A stretch of DNA of 64,000 nucleotides from DASUAS01 sp963720765 (GTDB lineage Bacteria; Actinomycetota; Acidimicrobiia; IMCC26256; DASPTH01): NCBI GenBank assembly GCA_963720765.1, contig CAVRGS010000001.1, positions 186,001 through 250,000 of the forward strand. Direction: 5' to 3'. A program made the position numbers and the translations under genes. The notes under the pieces were generated by a model. It was not told the origin of the DNA, did not search any database, and saw only the letters and a program-made list of their open reading frames with translations. Shown here piece by piece: positions 26,223 through 35,280 of the stretch (the stretch's first letter is position 1; each line of letters starts with the position of its first letter).

Positions 26223-27281
26223 GTGGAGCGGGACACGGTGCGGGTGTACGAGGAGCGCGCGGCGGAGTGGCGCGACGCGCGCCCACCGACGAGGACGGAC
26301 GAGGCCCGCGCCGTCGCCGGCGACACCGCACCGGGCGCCGTCACCCTCGACCTCGGCTGCGGGCCCGGCAGCTACCTCCCGTACCTGCGACGGCCCACGG
26401 TGGCACTCGATGCCGCGGATGCGATGCTGCGGCTCGCGCGGGACGCCGCTCCCGACGCGTGGCCGGTGCGCGCCGACCTCGAAGCTCTGCCGTTCCGGCG
26501 CGGCGCCCTGGGTGCGGCGTGGGCACGAGCCAGCTATCTCCACGTCGCCACTGACCGCCTGCCCGCTGCGCTCGGTGACCTCCACCACACCCTCTCGGTG
26601 GGAGCACCGGTGACGATGTCGGTCCTCGCGCAGGAGACGAGCGGGACCTGGCCCGACGACGACTTCCCGGGACGCTGGTTCGCGGGGTGGACCGCCGAGC
26701 CGCTGACCGACGTCGTGGTCGGCGCGGGGTTCGAGGTGCGCGACCTCGACGAGACGGGGGAGTGGCTCGTCGTGCGCGCCACCCGTGCCCGGACCCTGCC
26801 CGACACGGTGGGACCGGGGATGCGGCTGCTGGTGTGCGGTCTCAACCCGTCGGTGTACTCGGCCGACGCCGGCATCGGCTTCGCGCGTCCCGGCAATCGC
26901 TTCTGGCCCGCGGCGATCGCGGCCGGCCTGGTCACCGTCGATCGAGACACGCGTGCCGCCCTCGCGGTAGGGATCGGGATGACCGACCTGGTGAAGCGCG
27001 CGACGCCCCGGGCCGACGAGCTCACGCGCGGCGAGTACCGCGCCGGCCTCGGGCGCGTCGAGCGCCTGGTGCAGTGGCTCCGGCCCGGTGCGGTCTGCTT
27101 CGTCGGACTCGCCGGCTGGCGCGCCGCCGTCGACCGGCGCGCGGTGGCGGGGGTACAGCCCGACGGCATCGGCGGACGTCCCGCCTACGTGATGCCGAGC
27201 ACCAGCGGCCTCAACGCGCGCACGCCGCCGAGCGAGCTCGCCGACCACCTCCGCGCCGCGCTCGCGCTCGCCGACCCCTGA
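26223..27281 (+). CDS. fusion of a SAM methyltransferase domain and a Mug/UDG-type mismatch DNA glycosylase
   Basis: A 352-residue two-domain protein. Residues 1 to about 190 form a class I methyltransferase: VYEERAAEWRDARP, SAM motif LDLGCGPGSYLPYL, then RADLEALPF. From about residue 200 it is a Mug/TDG-type glycosylase: CGLNPSVYSADAGIGFARP with the catalytic-type Asn in GLNPS, GNRFWPA, and the DNA-wedge motif PSTSGLNARTPPSE. Mug enzymes remove U or T from G mismatches and are usually single-domain. The frame runs through without a stop, so this is a real fusion in the sequence as given. GTG start at 26223 inside a GGAGG-rich stretch; the GTG at 26238 is an alternative. Confidence 0.85.
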   Translation: MERDTVRVYEERAAEWRDARPPTRTDEARAVAGDTAPGAVTLDLGCGPGSYLPYLRRPTVALDAADAMLRLARDAAPDAWPVRADLEALPFRRGALGAAWARASYLHVATDRLPAALGDLHHTLSVGAPVTMSVLAQETSGTWPDDDFPGRWFAGWTAEPLTDVVVGAGFEVRDLDETGEWLVVRATRARTLPDTVGPGMRLLVCGLNPSVYSADAGIGFARPGNRFWPAAIAAGLVTVDRDTRAALAVGIGMTDLVKRATPRADELTRGEYRAGLGRVERLVQWLRPGAVCFVGLAGWRAAVDRRAVAGVQPDGIGGRPAYVMPSTSGLNARTPPSELADHLRAALALADP

Positions 27282-27332
27282 GCATCTGGCGTGGCCGGTG
27301 TGCCGTAGCGGCACACGAACCACGCAAGATGC
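27282..27332. terminator. two-tier hairpin between convergent genes
   Basis: An outer 13-base stem (27282-27294 with 27320-27332, one mismatch) encloses a perfect 8-base stem (27298-27305 with 27309-27316) and a 3-base TAG loop. It fills nearly all of the 63-base gap between the stops of the fusion gene and tal, so it can stop transcription from both sides. No long T run follows. Confidence 0.65.
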
Positions 27333-27344
27333 CACGTCGAGGAG

Positions 27345-28442
27345 CTAGCCGGTGACCTCGGCGCGGCGCTTCTCGATGGTGCCGAAGGCATCGGTGAACG
27401 ACGCCGCGAAGGAGTCGACGCCCTCGCGCTCGAGCGTGTCGGTGACGTCGTCGATGTCGACGCCGGCCGCGGCCAGATCTGCCATCACCTGGTGCGCGCC
27501 CTCGACGTCGTCGGTGACGGTGTTCGCGCGCTGGTGGCCTTCGCCGCGCTGCAGTGCCTCGATCGACGCCGGCGCGAGGGTGTTGACCGTGTCGGGACCG
27601 ATCAGCTCGTCGACGTAGAGCGTGGACGAGTAGGCCGGGTTCTTGGTCGACGTCGACGCCCACAGCGGACGCTGGAGGCGTGCGCCCTTCGCCGCCAGCG
27701 CGTCCCACCGCGGACCGGAGAAGCGGTCGCGGAACAACTCGTAGGCGAGCTTGGCGTTCGCCACCGCGGCCTTGCCCCGCAGCGGGCTGCCGTCCGGCAG
27801 GCGACGGTCGGTCTCGGTGTCGACGCGGCTCACGAAGAACGACGCCACCGACGCCACCGTCGACGGGTCACCACCTGACGCGACCAGCCGCTCGAGTCCG
27901 GTGAGGTAGGCGTCGATCACCTTGGCGTGACGGTCGAGCGAGAAGATCAGCGTGACGTTGACGGTGATGCCCGACGCGATGGTCTCCTCGATGGCCGGTA
28001 TGCCCTCGAGCGTCGCGGGGATCTTGATCATGAGGTTCGGACGATCGACCCGCTCGTGGAGCGAACGCGCGGCGGCGATGGTGCCGTCGGTGTCGTGGGC
28101 GAGCGTGGGGGCCACCTCGAGCGACACGAAGCCGTCGCCGTGGTCGTGCGCCTCGTACACCGGACGCAGCACCTGGGTGGCGTGCTGGATGTCGTCGATC
28201 ACGACCTCCCAGTACGTGTCCTCGACCGAGAGGCCTGCTTCGGCGCATCGCGCCAGCGCGTCGTCGTAGCCCTCGCCGGCGCCGATCGCCTTGTCGAGGA
28301 TCGTGGGGTTCGACGTGACGCCGCGGATGCCGTCGACCTCGACCAGCTTCGCCAGGCCTCCGCCGGTGAGCAACGGACGGGCGAGGTTGTCGTACCACGG
28401 GCTCTGCCCGAAGTCGTTCAGTCGTGCGATGGCGCTGGACAT
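27345..28442 (-). CDS. tal: transaldolase
   Basis: A 365-residue transaldolase of the non-oxidative pentose phosphate pathway. It shows GVTSNPTILDKAI near the N-terminus, the Schiff-base lysine in LMIKIPATLEGIPAI, and PLWASTSTKNPAYSSTLYVDEL. It starts 2 bases after the tkt stop, so the two form an operon. The open frame extends far upstream antisense-wise through tkt, but only this part resembles a protein family. Confidence 0.95.
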   Translation of the reverse strand: MSSAIARLNDFGQSPWYDNLARPLLTGGGLAKLVEVDGIRGVTSNPTILDKAIGAGEGYDDALARCAEAGLSVEDTYWEVVIDDIQHATQVLRPVYEAHDHGDGFVSLEVAPTLAHDTDGTIAAARSLHERVDRPNLMIKIPATLEGIPAIEETIASGITVNVTLIFSLDRHAKVIDAYLTGLERLVASGGDPSTVASVASFFVSRVDTETDRRLPDGSPLRGKAAVANAKLAYELFRDRFSGPRWDALAAKGARLQRPLWASTSTKNPAYSSTLYVDELIGPDTVNTLAPASIEALQRGEGHQRANTVTDDVEGAHQVMADLAAAGVDIDDVTDTLEREGVDSFAASFTDAFGTIEKRRAEVTG

Positions 28443-28444
28443 GG

Positions 28445-30442
28445 TCAGACTGCTCCGTTCTCGACCAGCGCGCGGGCGCGCGCGGCGACGTGCTCGGGGG
28501 TGAAGCCGAACTTCTCCAAGGCGACGGGTCCGGGCGCCGACGCGCCGAAGTGGTCGATGCCGATCGTGTCGTCGGCGTAGCGCTCCCACCCGAAGGTGGC
28601 GGCGGCCTCGACCGCGAGGGTGGGCACGTCGGTCGGCAGCACCAGCTCGCGGTAGTCGTCGGACTGCGCGGCGAAGAGGTCCCACGACGGCATCGACACG
28701 ACCCGCACCGAGAGTCCATCGAGCAGGTCGAGCGCGTCGACGCAGAGTGACACCTCCGACCCGGTGCCGATGAGCACGACATCGAGGCCGTCGCCCTCTT
28801 CGTCGATGAGCGTGTACGCGCCCCGTGGCACGCCGTCGGGTGCGCGCTCGGCGGTCGCGGCGAGCACCGGGAGTGCCTGACGGGTGAGGATCAGCGCGGT
28901 GGGACCGGATCCGTCGACGTGGACTCGCCACGCGTGGCTCACCTCGTTGGCGTCGGCCGGGCGGAGGACCCGCAGCCCCGGCATCGCCCGCATCGCCGGC
29001 AGTTGCTCGATCGGTTGGTGGGTGGGACCGTCCTCGCCGAGGCCCACGGAATCGTGGGTCCACACGAACAGCGACTTGTACTGGGACAACGCGGCGAGGC
29101 GCACCGCGCCGCGCATGTAATCGCTGAAGACGAAGAACGTGCCGCCGGCGGGCAGCAGCGAGCTCACCGCCATGCCGTTCATCACCGCGCCCATGCCGTG
29201 TTCGCGGATGCCGTAGTGCACGCCCCGACCGCCGAATTCGTGCGTGGCGATCGTGGGCCTGTCGTCGAGCTTCATGCCGGTGTTGCCGGTGAGGTCGGCC
29301 GAGCCGACGATCAGGCCGGGCACGACGTCGAGCACCGCGTTGACGACCTTGCCGCACGCGGCCCGCGTGGCGATCTTGTCGCCTTCCTTCCAGGCCGGCA
29401 GCTCCGACTCCCACCCGGGGAGACCGCGCAGCTCGAGGCACGCATCGAGCTGCGCCGCCATGTCGGGCTCGGAGGTGGTGAACGCAGCCCGGCGCTGCTC
29501 CCACGCCTCTCGCGCCGCGCGGCCACGCGCACCGGCCTCGCGGTAGAACGCGACGACGTCGCCGGGGGAGTAGAAGTCTTCTGCGGGCAGTCCCAGGATC
29601 GCCTTGACCGCCGCGACCTCGTCGGCACCGAGCGCCTCGCCGTGGGCCTTGGCGGTGTCGGTGTACTTGGGCGACGGGTACCCGATGTGGCTGCGCAGCA
29701 CGACCAGGCTCGGACGAGCGGTCTCGGCCATCGCCTCGCGGATGCCGGCCTCGAGCGCGTCGAGGTCGTTGGCCACCTCGCCCAGCTCGACGACATGCCA
29801 GCCGTAGGCCTTGAAGCGCTCCGGCACGTTGTCCGTGTACGACAGCTCGGTGGGCCCGTCGATGGTGATGTGGTTGTCGTCGTACACGTAGGTGAGGCGA
29901 CCCAGGCCGAGGTGCCCCGCGATCGACGCCGCCTCGTGGCTCACGCCCTCCTGGAGGTCGCCGTCGCCGCAGAACACGAAGGTGTGGTGGTCGACGACCT
30001 CCTCGCCGAACCGGGCGCGCAGGTTGGCCTCCGCGAGACCGATGCCCACACCGTTGCCGAAGCCCTGACCGAGCGGTCCGGTGGTGACCTCGATGCCCGG
30101 CACGTGCGTGTACTCGGGGTGACCGGCGGTCTTGGAGCCCCACTGGCGGAAGTCGCGGATGTCGTCGAGCGTGAGGCCGTAGCCGGTGAGGTAGAGCAGC
30201 GAGTACAGGAGCATCGACGCGTGGCCGTTCGAGAGGACGAACCGGTCGCGGTCGGGCCAGTCGGGCGCACCGGCGTCGTAATTCATGATGCGGGTGAACA
30301 GCACGTGCGCGAGGGGCGCCAGCGCCATCGGGGTGCCGGGGTGTCCCGAGTTGGCGCGTTGCACCGCGTCCATCGACAGCCCGCGGATCACGTCGATCCC
30401 ACGCTGCTCCAATTCGCGCACGTGGATGTCGGTGGTTGCCAT
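28445..30442 (-). CDS. tkt: transketolase
   Basis: A 665-residue thiamine-diphosphate enzyme. It carries ANSGHPGTPMALAPLAHVLF, the ThDP motif from GDGDLQEGVSHEAAS to YDDNHITIDG, and DSVGLGEDGPTHQPIEQL in the pyrimidine-binding domain. ATG at 30442 with AAGGGG a few bases upstream. A TAGGCT promoter element lies about 60 bases upstream, at the end of the preceding esterase gene. It is co-transcribed with tal. Confidence 0.96.
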   Translation of the reverse strand: MATTDIHVRELEQRGIDVIRGLSMDAVQRANSGHPGTPMALAPLAHVLFTRIMNYDAGAPDWPDRDRFVLSNGHASMLLYSLLYLTGYGLTLDDIRDFRQWGSKTAGHPEYTHVPGIEVTTGPLGQGFGNGVGIGLAEANLRARFGEEVVDHHTFVFCGDGDLQEGVSHEAASIAGHLGLGRLTYVYDDNHITIDGPTELSYTDNVPERFKAYGWHVVELGEVANDLDALEAGIREAMAETARPSLVVLRSHIGYPSPKYTDTAKAHGEALGADEVAAVKAILGLPAEDFYSPGDVVAFYREAGARGRAAREAWEQRRAAFTTSEPDMAAQLDACLELRGLPGWESELPAWKEGDKIATRAACGKVVNAVLDVVPGLIVGSADLTGNTGMKLDDRPTIATHEFGGRGVHYGIREHGMGAVMNGMAVSSLLPAGGTFFVFSDYMRGAVRLAALSQYKSLFVWTHDSVGLGEDGPTHQPIEQLPAMRAMPGLRVLRPADANEVSHAWRVHVDGSGPTALILTRQALPVLAATAERAPDGVPRGAYTLIDEEGDGLDVVLIGTGSEVSLCVDALDLLDGLSVRVVSMPSWDLFAAQSDDYRELVLPTDVPTLAVEAAATFGWERYADDTIGIDHFGASAPGPVALEKFGFTPEHVAARARALVENGAV

Positions 30443-30504
30443 TGCGCCCCTTCGCACCTCTGACGCGCTCAGCTCCGCGTCGTACCCGTCCGGCTCCGCG
30501 GGCA

Positions 30505-30510
30505 AGCCTA
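30505..30510 (-). promoter_or_regulatory. -10 element of tkt-tal
   Basis: Minus-strand TAGGCT whose TAG is also the stop codon of the upstream esterase gene. A leader of about 60 bases with an AAGGGG ribosome site follows. Confidence 0.45.
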
Positions 30511-31461
30511 CGGGGTGGGAGCGAGGCATTCGGCGAGGAAGCGCTCCAGCGGCGGGGTCACCACCGTGTCGCCGCTGCGACCCACCGCCGCGTTGACCTC
30601 GGCGTGCGTGAGCGACCCGGCGTCGACCACCGTGACGGCCACCCCGGCGTCGCGAAGGCGGGTGACGAACGCGTCCGCCGCGCGCCGTCGACGCGGGGTG
30701 CCGCGTTCCACGACGAAGAAGCTCGGAATGCCACTCGCCGCGGTGACGTGCTCGATCGGTGACGCGGCCGCCCACGTCGCCGGATCGTCGCCGAACGCGG
30801 CGTGATAGATCGCGTTGCCGGTGGAAGCCATCGCGGCGACGTCGTACCCCTCGGTGTCGAGCGCACCGGCGCACCGGAGCGCGTCGAGCCCCAACCCGTG
30901 CGCTCCGAGGTACGTCGGGTCGGTGGCGACGGTCGCGGCGATCTGGGCGCCGGCGGAGTGTCCGAGGAGCGCGATGCGCGACGGGTCGCCGCCGTGGTCG
31001 GCGATGTGGTCGTGCACCCAGGCCACCGCGGCCGCGACGTCCTCGTCGTGCGTCGGGAAGCGCACGGGCGCGGCGGCGGCGGGATCGGTGAGCCGGTAGT
31101 TCACGCTCACGACCGTGTAGCCCGCGTCGTTCCAGAGCCGGACCTTGTCGTCCATCTGGTTGCGCTTGTCGCCGCGCTGCCAGCCACCGCCGTGGACCCA
31201 GACCACCACGGGCGCCGGGCACCCGTGTGACGTGGGGTACACGTCGAGGCGCTGGTGCACGTCGACCGACGCGTACGCGACGTCGCGCACCGGCGCCGTC
31301 GACCCGCGACACGCCGAGGCTCGGCTGGTGGAGGTCACCCGCGTCGACTGGTCACGGTTGCTGCCGCCCCCGTCGGCACCGCACGCACCCAGGACGACGA
31401 GCAGCGCGACCGCGGTGCCGACGACGCCGACTCGTTTCCACGCGCCTGACCCGGTGCCCAT
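30508..31461 (-). CDS. lipoprotein alpha/beta hydrolase (esterase/lipase, HSL-like)
   Basis: A 317-residue secreted esterase. The N-terminus is a lipoprotein signal with lipobox VVLGAC, followed by a Ser/Thr linker. The catalytic fold shows the oxyanion motif VVWVHGGGWQRGDKRNQ and the nucleophile GHSAGAQIA, with a late His in GSLTHAEVN. This matches BD-FAE/kynurenine-formamidase-like esterases. The natural substrate is unknown. Confidence 0.85.
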   Translation of the reverse strand: MGTGSGAWKRVGVVGTAVALLVVLGACGADGGGSNRDQSTRVTSTSRASACRGSTAPVRDVAYASVDVHQRLDVYPTSHGCPAPVVVWVHGGGWQRGDKRNQMDDKVRLWNDAGYTVVSVNYRLTDPAAAAPVRFPTHDEDVAAAVAWVHDHIADHGGDPSRIALLGHSAGAQIAATVATDPTYLGAHGLGLDALRCAGALDTEGYDVAAMASTGNAIYHAAFGDDPATWAAASPIEHVTAASGIPSFFVVERGTPRRRRAADAFVTRLRDAGVAVTVVDAGSLTHAEVNAAVGRSGDTVVTPPLERFLAECLAPTP

Positions 31462-31507
31462 GGTGCTCAGTGCAGCGCACCTTCGTGAGCCCAGTGTGAT
31501 CGGAGAC

Positions 31508-32647
31508 TCAGAACAACGCCAGGCTGGCCGTGAAGCCATGGAGGAAGGTCTGTCCGCCGACTGGTCCGATCTCGCCCGCGCAGAACGCACCGGCGACCGG
31601 CAGCGGGCCGAGGAGTTGGTCGAGGACCGCGGCGTCGTGGTCGGGTTCGCCGAAGAAGCGGATGCCGCGCCCGTTGCAGGTGAAGAGCAAAGCCGCTGAC
31701 GCGTCCTCGCCCGCGAGCATCTCGCGCAGGTCCTCGTCGGCCGCGGCGGCGTCGCGCACATGGAACTGCACGGTCCGACCGACCGAGATGTCGTCGCCGA
31801 CGACGATCGCGCCCGTCTCCGGATCGCCACCGAGCACGTTGCGCACGAGGAAGTCTCCGCGCTCGAAGTCGATGCGGTGCTCGTCGACCACGATGCCGAG
31901 GTGCAGGCCTGCGCGCATCAACATGCGATCTTCTTCGCTCACCTCCACCGCGGTGTCCTGCACCCGGTCGATGCCGGAGCGGCCCGCGAGCTCGTCGATG
32001 CGGTGGCCCTCGCCGCGCGTGATCACGTACGGCGAGCCCACGGGACGACAACCCTGCGACACGACGGCGCGGATCGGGAGACCATCGACGAACACGCCGA
32101 CCGCGCCGGTCGTCACCACCCGCCCACCGAGGACGAGGCGATTGCCGCCCGGACCCCTCGCCGCCGACGCGGCGCCGCCGATCACCTGGAGACCGGGCCG
32201 ATCCTCGCGCAGGCGGGCGAGGAAGCCGTCGAGCGGGAAGCTGAACGGATCGGCGAGGAGCAACAAGGTCGACGGCTCGCCGTCGAGGTCGGGCCACCCG
32301 GTGACCGCAGCGCCGTCGGGCGTGCTCTCGAGCTCGAGCGCGACGGGGGTGAGCGTGGCATCGGGGCACGACACCGCGAACACCGCAACTGCCGGCGCGT
32401 CCTCCACCTCTCGCGCGCCGCCGACGACGCCGACCATCGTGGCGCCCAGCATCACCTGGGGATCGAGGAGATCGGCGAGCGCAGAGGTGAGATCGTCCAT
32501 CGCGCCCACGAACTGCGGTGAGACGAACAGCACGAGGAGATCGGGCTCGTCACCGTCGAACGCGTCGAGCACCTCGCCGGCCACCTCGCCGACCGCGTGC
32601 GACGCCACCGGGTGCTCCGAGAGCGCGGCGACGAAACGGGGCGGCAT
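31508..32647 (-). CDS. FIST N- and C-terminal domain protein
   Basis: A 379-residue FIST sensor protein, a family predicted to bind small ligands such as amino acids. The N-domain shows VSPQFVGAMDDL and GATMVGVVGGAREVE. The C-domain shows GGDPETGAIVVGDDISVG, ALLFTCNGRG and the end GAFCAGEIGPVGGQTFLHGF, which is characteristic. No fused signalling domain is present. The ATG at 32647 is chosen because TACGAT lies 7 bases upstream; an ATG 9 bases earlier overlaps that element. Confidence 0.88.
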   Translation of the reverse strand: MPPRFVAALSEHPVASHAVGEVAGEVLDAFDGDEPDLLVLFVSPQFVGAMDDLTSALADLLDPQVMLGATMVGVVGGAREVEDAPAVAVFAVSCPDATLTPVALELESTPDGAAVTGWPDLDGEPSTLLLLADPFSFPLDGFLARLREDRPGLQVIGGAASAARGPGGNRLVLGGRVVTTGAVGVFVDGLPIRAVVSQGCRPVGSPYVITRGEGHRIDELAGRSGIDRVQDTAVEVSEEDRMLMRAGLHLGIVVDEHRIDFERGDFLVRNVLGGDPETGAIVVGDDISVGRTVQFHVRDAAAADEDLREMLAGEDASAALLFTCNGRGIRFFGEPDHDAAVLDQLLGPLPVAGAFCAGEIGPVGGQTFLHGFTASLALF

Positions 32648-32654
32648 CGCGTGC

Positions 32655-32660
32655 ATCGTA
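32655..32660 (-). promoter_or_regulatory. -10 element of the FIST gene
   Basis: Minus-strand TACGAT with a 7-base spacer to the ATG at 32647. Confidence 0.45.
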
Positions 32661-32666
32661 CGGCGG

Positions 32667-34469
32667 TCAGCCGCTGACGCCCTCGACCTCGGGCGCGGAC
32701 GACGGAAACGCGACGACGACGCACCGGCACGTGCGGGAGTCGAGCACCTGCTGGTTGAGCTCGGCCATCCGGCGGATCGCGGCGGCGTCGACGCCCGGGA
32801 GGGCAGCTTCGGCGTCGAGCTGCACGAGGAAGGGGCTGTCGAGCTGCGAGATGCGGTCGGCCGCGCCAGCGGCGGTGAGCGCGGCGGCCGCCGCACGCTG
32901 CAGTCGCTGGAGGTCACGCTCGTCGGCCGGCGCCAGCGGTGAGGTCGACGCCACGATCCGCGCGCCCGGTCGATCGGGGAGCAACGTGGTGCGGATGCCG
33001 TCCTCCGACACGTACCAGACCTCGTCGGCGTCGCTGTTCCGAGCCGCGAGTCGGGGCGCGAAGCGGTAGGCGAACTGCGGGTCCATGCGCACCGGCACGT
33101 CGGCACGATCGAGCGCGTCGATCAGGCCCTGTTGCACACCCCCGAGGTTGTTGCCGAGGTTGCGCACGATCACTGGTCGGTCGGGGAGCCCGCCGCGTTC
33201 GATCTGGTGCATGAGGTCCTCGGTCGACGCCTCGGTGGCCGCGACGTCGTCGGCGTGGTTCACCACGTCGGCGATCTGGCCGACGAAGCCGACCAAGAGC
33301 GCGACGACGAGGACGAGGGCGCCCGAGGCCTGCACACGCGGGTGCGCGGCGACCGGCCACCAGTTCGCGATCGCCCAGACACTGGCGACCACGACGAACG
33401 CCGCCACCACGATGCGCCAGTAGAAGAGGTACGGCGATGCCTCGACCGTGATCCGGGCGAGCGCCGCGACGGAGACCACGGCGACGAGCGCAGCGAGCTC
33501 GACCATGCGGCGGTCGTCCCGGCGACCGCTGCGGCGGCCGCACCACCACCCGACCGCGAGCAGCAGGCACGGGACCAGCAGCCACGCGACGCTCGCCGGC
33601 CGCGCGACGCCCGAGCCGAACTCGAACGTCTCACTCCCTCCGAGCCACGGCGGCAGCACCTTGAACTCGGTGGCGAGGAGGCCCGCACCGCCCTTCAGCC
33701 CGACGGTCGCGCCCCCGTTGGCGAAGTAGTCGTAGATCGCGCGCAGGTTCCCGGGCTTGTTCCGCACCTGCTGGACGAGCGGCGCGGTCCACATGACGAG
33801 GAGCGCGACCGCGCTCCACACGAGCACGGGTCGCCACTGGGGTGCGCGATCGACTGCGGCCCGGTCGACGAACACGACCACGACTACGAACGCCAGCCCC
33901 GCGAGCACGAGCGGCGTGTACCCGATGTGCGCCTGCATGACGAAGCTGCCGGTGAGCACGACGGTGACGACCTGCCACCGGTCGCCGACGGCCGCCGCCC
34001 AGACCGCGAGCAGGAAGAGGAAGAAGAAGGGCACCGGCTCGTAGGGGTTCCACGGCACCACGAACTGGCCGCCCTGCCCGAACCCGCTGTACACCAGAGC
34101 GAGCGCGGCGAGGACGAGGAGCGCGAAGGCGATCCCACCACGTCGGAAGGCGAGGAGGCCCACCCCGACGATCGCGACACCCTGCAGCAGCGCCGCGCCC
34201 ACGAGCGTGGCCCACGGTGCGCCCCCGGCGACGAACGACAGCGGCGCGATCGCCCAGAACATCGACGGGCCCGGGTGGTTGAACCCGCGGCTGTACGCAC
34301 CGACGAGCGGCGGGTGCGTGGTGAAGACCTGCCGCACCGCGAAGTCGATGTTGGCGGGGTCACCGACCGGGAAGTACGGGCGCCCGACGCGCGTGATCAG
34401 CACCACCACGATGGGCGACACCGCGACGAGCAGCAGCACGAACAGCGCGCGCCGGTCGCGCGCGCCCAC
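32667..34469 (-). CDS. large polytopic membrane protein, GT-C-like
   Basis: A 600-residue membrane protein with about ten helices in the first 420 residues and a soluble C-terminal domain of about 180 residues. The early loop VGDPANIDFAVRQVF followed by SRGFNHPGPSMFWAIAPL resembles the acidic first loop of GT-C glycosyltransferases, which use lipid-linked sugars. The neighbouring GT2 gene, which resembles dolichol-phosphate-sugar synthases, supports a role in cell-envelope glycosylation. The soluble domain ends with a Cys pair (SRTCRCVVVAF). Function inferred. Confidence 0.65.
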   Translation of the reverse strand: MGARDRRALFVLLLVAVSPIVVVLITRVGRPYFPVGDPANIDFAVRQVFTTHPPLVGAYSRGFNHPGPSMFWAIAPLSFVAGGAPWATLVGAALLQGVAIVGVGLLAFRRGGIAFALLVLAALALVYSGFGQGGQFVVPWNPYEPVPFFFLFLLAVWAAAVGDRWQVVTVVLTGSFVMQAHIGYTPLVLAGLAFVVVVVFVDRAAVDRAPQWRPVLVWSAVALLVMWTAPLVQQVRNKPGNLRAIYDYFANGGATVGLKGGAGLLATEFKVLPPWLGGSETFEFGSGVARPASVAWLLVPCLLLAVGWWCGRRSGRRDDRRMVELAALVAVVSVAALARITVEASPYLFYWRIVVAAFVVVASVWAIANWWPVAAHPRVQASGALVLVVALLVGFVGQIADVVNHADDVAATEASTEDLMHQIERGGLPDRPVIVRNLGNNLGGVQQGLIDALDRADVPVRMDPQFAYRFAPRLAARNSDADEVWYVSEDGIRTTLLPDRPGARIVASTSPLAPADERDLQRLQRAAAAALTAAGAADRISQLDSPFLVQLDAEAALPGVDAAAIRRMAELNQQVLDSRTCRCVVVAFPSSAPEVEGVSG

Positions 34470-34512
34470 GCAGCCGACGGCCGATCCGTCGGCGGCGCGC
34501 TCCCCACCGCGG

Positions 34513-35256
34513 TCATGCTGCAGGTTCCCTCCAGAGCTGGATCCGCAGGCGAACCAGTCCCCACATCGTGCGGGCCACCCGGCGCGCGATCGGCGTGCGC
34601 GACGGCCGTCGCTCCTCGACCGTCACCGGGACCTCGGCCACTTCCAGACCGACGCGGTCGGCGCGCAGCACGAGTTCGGTGTCGAACAGGTCGGTGCCGT
34701 TGCGACAGCGCCGGACGATCGGCTCGACCGTCGTGCGCTGCATCCCCTTCATGCCGTGCGTGTCGGACACGCGGAGACCGAAGCCGACACGGAGCACGTT
34801 GGCGAACCCGGCGGTGATGGCGCGACGCGGCCAGGGGCGGGTGTCGCGGGTGCCCGGCGCGCGCTTCGACCCCACGATGATCGCCGGTCCGTCGGGCGCG
34901 GCCAGGCGGGGGAGCACGACGTCGACGAACGCGGGATCGAAGTAGTCGACGTCGAACACGACGACGACGTCGGCGCGTGCGGTCAGGATGCCCTCACGCA
35001 TGGCCTCGCCGTAGTCGGCCACCGGCCGGGTGAGCACCACGATGGCGTCGTCGTCGGCTGCGAACGTGCGGGCGTCGACGAGGGTCGTATCGTTCGACCC
35101 GTTCTCGACCACCACCAGCTCGAACGTGAGGTCGCGGTCGCGGAGCGCGCTGACCAGCACCTTCAACGTCTGGTCGAGGAATCCTGCCTCGTTGTGTGCG
35201 GGCATCACCACCGACAGCTCGGGCGCGGCGTCGCGCGCCGGGAGCGGTGGGGACAT
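34513..35256 (-). CDS. glycosyltransferase family 2, polyprenyl-phosphate sugar synthase-like
   Basis: A 247-residue GT-A glycosyltransferase. It has ELSVVMPAHNEAGFLDQTL, VVENGSNDTT and the metal-binding area VVVFDVDYFDPAFV. HGMKGMQR and a basic C-terminus complete the dolichol/polyprenyl-phosphate mannosyltransferase look. It lacks the C-terminal membrane helices of some relatives. It lies 43 bases before the GT-C-like membrane protein gene and likely supplies its lipid-linked sugar. The ATG at 35256 is 7 bases from TAGCCT. Confidence 0.85.
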   Translation of the reverse strand: MSPPLPARDAAPELSVVMPAHNEAGFLDQTLKVLVSALRDRDLTFELVVVENGSNDTTLVDARTFAADDDAIVVLTRPVADYGEAMREGILTARADVVVVFDVDYFDPAFVDVVLPRLAAPDGPAIIVGSKRAPGTRDTRPWPRRAITAGFANVLRVGFGLRVSDTHGMKGMQRTTVEPIVRRCRNGTDLFDTELVLRADRVGLEVAEVPVTVEERRPSRTPIARRVARTMWGLVRLRIQLWREPAA

Positions 35257-35262
35257 GAGAGT

Positions 35263-35269
35263 TAGGCTA
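35263..35269. promoter_or_regulatory. shared bidirectional -10 element, TAGGCTA
   Basis: The seven bases TAGGCTA read TAGGCT on the plus strand (12 bases before the acyl-CoA synthetase ATG) and TAGCCT on the minus strand (7 bases before the GT2 ATG). The whole gap between the two start codons is only 24 bases, so both transcripts must begin here. Confidence 0.55.
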
Positions 35270-35280
35270 CCGACCCGCTC

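Noticed and set aside
28443..30143. In-frame extension upstream of tal giving a 932-residue protein
   Set aside because: The added part is an Arg/Gly/Pro-rich shadow of tkt in another frame; transaldolase is complete without it.
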